From: Ptiloglossa arizonensis
Taxonomy: Eukaryota; Arthropoda; Insecta; Hymenoptera; Colletidae
NCBI RefSeq assembly: GCF_051014685.1
Contig: NW_027478596.1
Coordinates: forward strand, 372,001-436,000
Direction of reading: 5' to 3'
DNA: 64,000 nucleotides
Both the position numbers and the translations under genes were made by a program. The notes below the pieces were generated by a model. That model ran no database searches, was not told where the DNA came from, and was given only the letters and a program-made list of their open reading frames with translations. Positions 62,401-64,000 of this stretch are shown piece after piece; position 1 is the first letter of the stretch; each line of letters opens with the position of its first letter.

Positions 62401-64000
62401 ACTGGAATGGCCTAGGGGAAAAGTACACACACCATTGTAATCGCGCGAGTTTCCACTTCCAGATACAACAGGAATTTCTGGAGTTCCTCAATCCGTTCGC
62501 GAGATATGGGAGTTTGAAGTTAAGGAATGGTTGAGAAATCATCAAAATTTTCGCAAGTCTGATACTCGAATCCTATAACTACTATGGCCTAGGGCAAAAA
62601 TACACGTACCGTTGTAATCGGGCGAGTTTCCACTTTCAGATGCAACAGGAATTTCTCGAGTTCGTCATTCCGTTCGCGAGATATGGGAGTTTGAAGTTAA
62701 GGAATGGTTGAGAAACCATCAAAATTTTCGCAAGTCTGATACTCGAAACCAATAACTACAAAGGCATATGGGAAAAATGCACATACCTTTACAATCGGGC
62801 GAGTTTCCACTTTCAGATGCAACAGGAATTTCTCGAGTTCGTCATTCCGTTCGCGAGATATGGGAGTTTGAAGTTAAGGAATGGTTGAGAAACCATCAAA
62901 ATTTTCGCAAGTCTGATACTCGAAACAATAACTACAAAGGCATATGGGAAAAATGCACATACCTTTGTAATCGGGCGAGTTTCCACTTTCAGATGCAACA
63001 GGAATTTCTCGAGTTCGTCATTCCGTTCGCGAGATATGGGAGTTTGAAGTTAAGGAATGGTTGAGAAACCATCAAAATTTTCGCTGGTCTGATACTCGAA
63101 ACCAATAACTGGAATGGCCTAGGGGAAAAGTACACACACCATTGTAATCCGGCGAGTTTCCACTTCCAGATACAACAGGAATCTCTGGAGTTCCTCAATC
63201 CGTTCGCGAGATATGGGAGTTTGAAGTTAAGGAATGGTTGAGAAATCATCAAAATTTTCGCAAGTCTGATACTCGAATCCTATAACTACTGTGGCTTAGG
63301 GCAAAAATACACATACCGTTGTAATCGGGCGAGTTTCCACTTTCAGATGCAACAGGAATTTCTCGAGTTCGTCATTCCGTTCGCGAGATATGGGGGTCTG
63401 AAGTTAAGGAATGGTTGAGAAACCATCAAAATTTTCGGTTGTCTGATACTCGAAACCAATAACTACAATGGCCTAGGGGAAAAATACACATACCGTTGTA
63501 ATCGGGCGAGTTTCTACTTTCAGATGCAACAGGAATTTCTCGAGTTCGTCAGTCCGTTCGCGAGATATGGAATTGTGAAGTTAAGGAATGGTTGAGAAAC
63601 CATCAAAATTTTCGCAAGTCTGATACTCGAAACCAATAACTACAAAGGCCTACGGGGAAAACACACATATCTTTGTAATCGGGCGAGTTTCTACTTTCAG
63701 ATGCAACAGGAATTTCTGGAGTTCGTCAATCCGTTCGCGAGAAATGGGAGTTTGAAGTTAAGGAATGTTTGAGAAACCATCAAAATTTTCGCAAGTCTGA
63801 TACTCGAAACCAATAACTGCATTGGCCAAGGGGAAAAATACACATACCGTTGTAATCGGGCGAGTTTCTGCTTTCAGATGCAACAGGAATTTCTCGAGTT
63901 CGTCAATCCGTTCGAGAGATATGGGAGTTTGAAGTTAAGGAATGGTTGAGAAACCATCAAAATTTTCGCTGGTCTGATACTCGAAACCAATAACTACAAA
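59400..64000 (-). repeat. Outer right region, mostly plain monomers
   Basis: Monomers are again close to consensus with private variants and no long HOR. Markers matching the outer left arm in reverse order are GGAACTAATGG at 59816-59826, CCTAGAGG at 60464-60471, GAATTC at 61233-61238, CGATCG at 61557-61562, and CGGCCG at 62265-62270 with GGAGTTCCTCAATCC near 62477. A short tandem relation occurs at 62.77-63.05 kb, where two successive monomers share GGCATATGGGAAAAATGC. Sequence beyond about 62625 has no left-arm partner in this window. Confidence 0.85.

Larger units (their letters stand above)
29590..64000 (-). repeat. 177-bp satellite array, right arm (inverted orientation)
   Basis: This is the same satellite as the left arm, now read as its reverse complement (the phase motif appears as TGTAATCGGGCG). 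The period is again 177 bp with 176-bp and 178-bp variants, and there is no interruption to the end of the window. Many rare variants of the left arm recur here in reversed order, so the arms share ancestry beyond simply belonging to one satellite family. Positions beyond about 62625 have no partner inside the window because the left arm starts at its equivalent point. Some subfamilies, for example monomers with TTTCCGCAAG at 29651, 31070, 33360 and 41322, I did not notice in the left arm, so the arms have also diverged. Confidence 0.98.

Noticed and set aside
2528..63252. Dozens of open frames of 60-141 codons encoding similar peptides (with PYLANGLTNSRNSCC or EFLEFVNPFARYGSLKLRN)
   Set aside because: They are translations of the satellite monomer in direct and antisense frames, recur with the 177-bp period, lack consistent starts, overlap one another on both strands and break at random substitutions. 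The frames beside 29490-29589 even read through the N gap.
1..64000. CRISPR array
   Set aside because: Units are 177 bp, head-to-tail and similar along their whole length, with no constant-repeat and unique-spacer pattern and no cas genes.
1..64000. CENP-B box in the monomer
   Set aside because: The reverse complement GTAATCGGGCG keeps the A..CGGG half of the box, but the TTCG half is absent at the required spacing (ACCT instead), so the essential core is not met.
1..64000. tRNA-derived or SINE-like origin from the GGTTTCGAGTATC segment (B-box resemblance)
   Set aside because: The segment has an extra T relative to the RNA polymerase III B box, and I see no A box upstream, no cloverleaf and no poly-A or A-rich tail.
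29590..64000. Right arm as terminal inverted repeat of a giant transposon
   Set aside because: The inverted relationship is made of satellite monomers throughout, with no internal coding region, no target-site duplication and no defined ends.
1..64000. Telomeric, rDNA or histone-type tandem repeats
   Set aside because: There are no short telomeric motifs, no rRNA-like conserved stretches and no real coding sequence; the unit is a simple 177-bp satellite.
1..64000. Bacterial or phage origin
   Set aside because: There are no protein-coding genes, ribosome binding sites or operons in 64 kb, and a pure 177-bp tandem array with higher-order structure is a eukaryotic satellite architecture.

Overview
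This window is essentially one thing: a very long tandem satellite DNA array with a basic repeat unit (monomer) of 177 bp, about 360 copies, filling every sequenced base from 1 to 64000. I see no credible protein-coding gene, RNA gene, transposon, telomere repeat, rDNA or other unique DNA. Megabase-style satellite of this kind, with higher-order repeats (HORs) and a scaffold gap, points to a eukaryotic chromosome, most plausibly centromeric or pericentromeric heterochromatin or a heterochromatic block. The consensus monomer I read is about 41% GC with no CpG depletion (9 CpG per 177 bp, observed/expected about 1.2). That fits a genome with little CpG methylation, such as many insects and other invertebrates, but I cannot name the species or the satellite.

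Layout. Positions 1-29489: monomers in one orientation, phased here from the motif CGCCCGATTACA. Positions 29490-29589: exactly 100 N, the usual placeholder for a gap of unknown size. Positions 29590-64000: the same satellite in the opposite orientation. The two halves are related as an imperfect giant inverted repeat. Private sequence variants found in order in the left half recur in reverse order and reverse complement in the right half (for example 355/62270, 886/61562, 1741/61238, 1977/60471, 4921/59827, 5731/59194). The offset changes between markers by whole multiples of 177 bp, so the arms differ by gain and loss of whole monomers.

Within the arms the outer parts (about 1-5 kb and 59.4-64 kb) are mostly plain monomers. 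The inner parts are dominated by HORs: 11-mers of 1943 bp at 13.0-19.0 kb, 7-mers of 1239 bp at 22.0-25.2 kb, a 4-kb segmental duplication reaching the gap (16.1-20.3 kb and 25.5-29.5 kb), a 5-mer tandem duplication of 884 bp at 36.4-38.1 kb, a 9-mer of 1591 bp at 41.2-44.4 kb, and a 3/4/5-monomer HOR amplified ten times at 53.3-59.4 kb that is present once in the left arm. Both sequence ends at the gap lie inside near-identical duplicated segments, which explains why assembly stopped there.

The many short open reading frames are by-products of the repeat. Because 177 = 3 x 59, any frame without a stop re-enters the next monomer in phase and yields a 59-residue repeating pseudo-peptide on either strand. 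I do not annotate any of them as genes. I found no undescribed gene system. The features worth following up are the inverted junction, the arm-specific HOR amplification, and a conserved short dyad inside the monomer.
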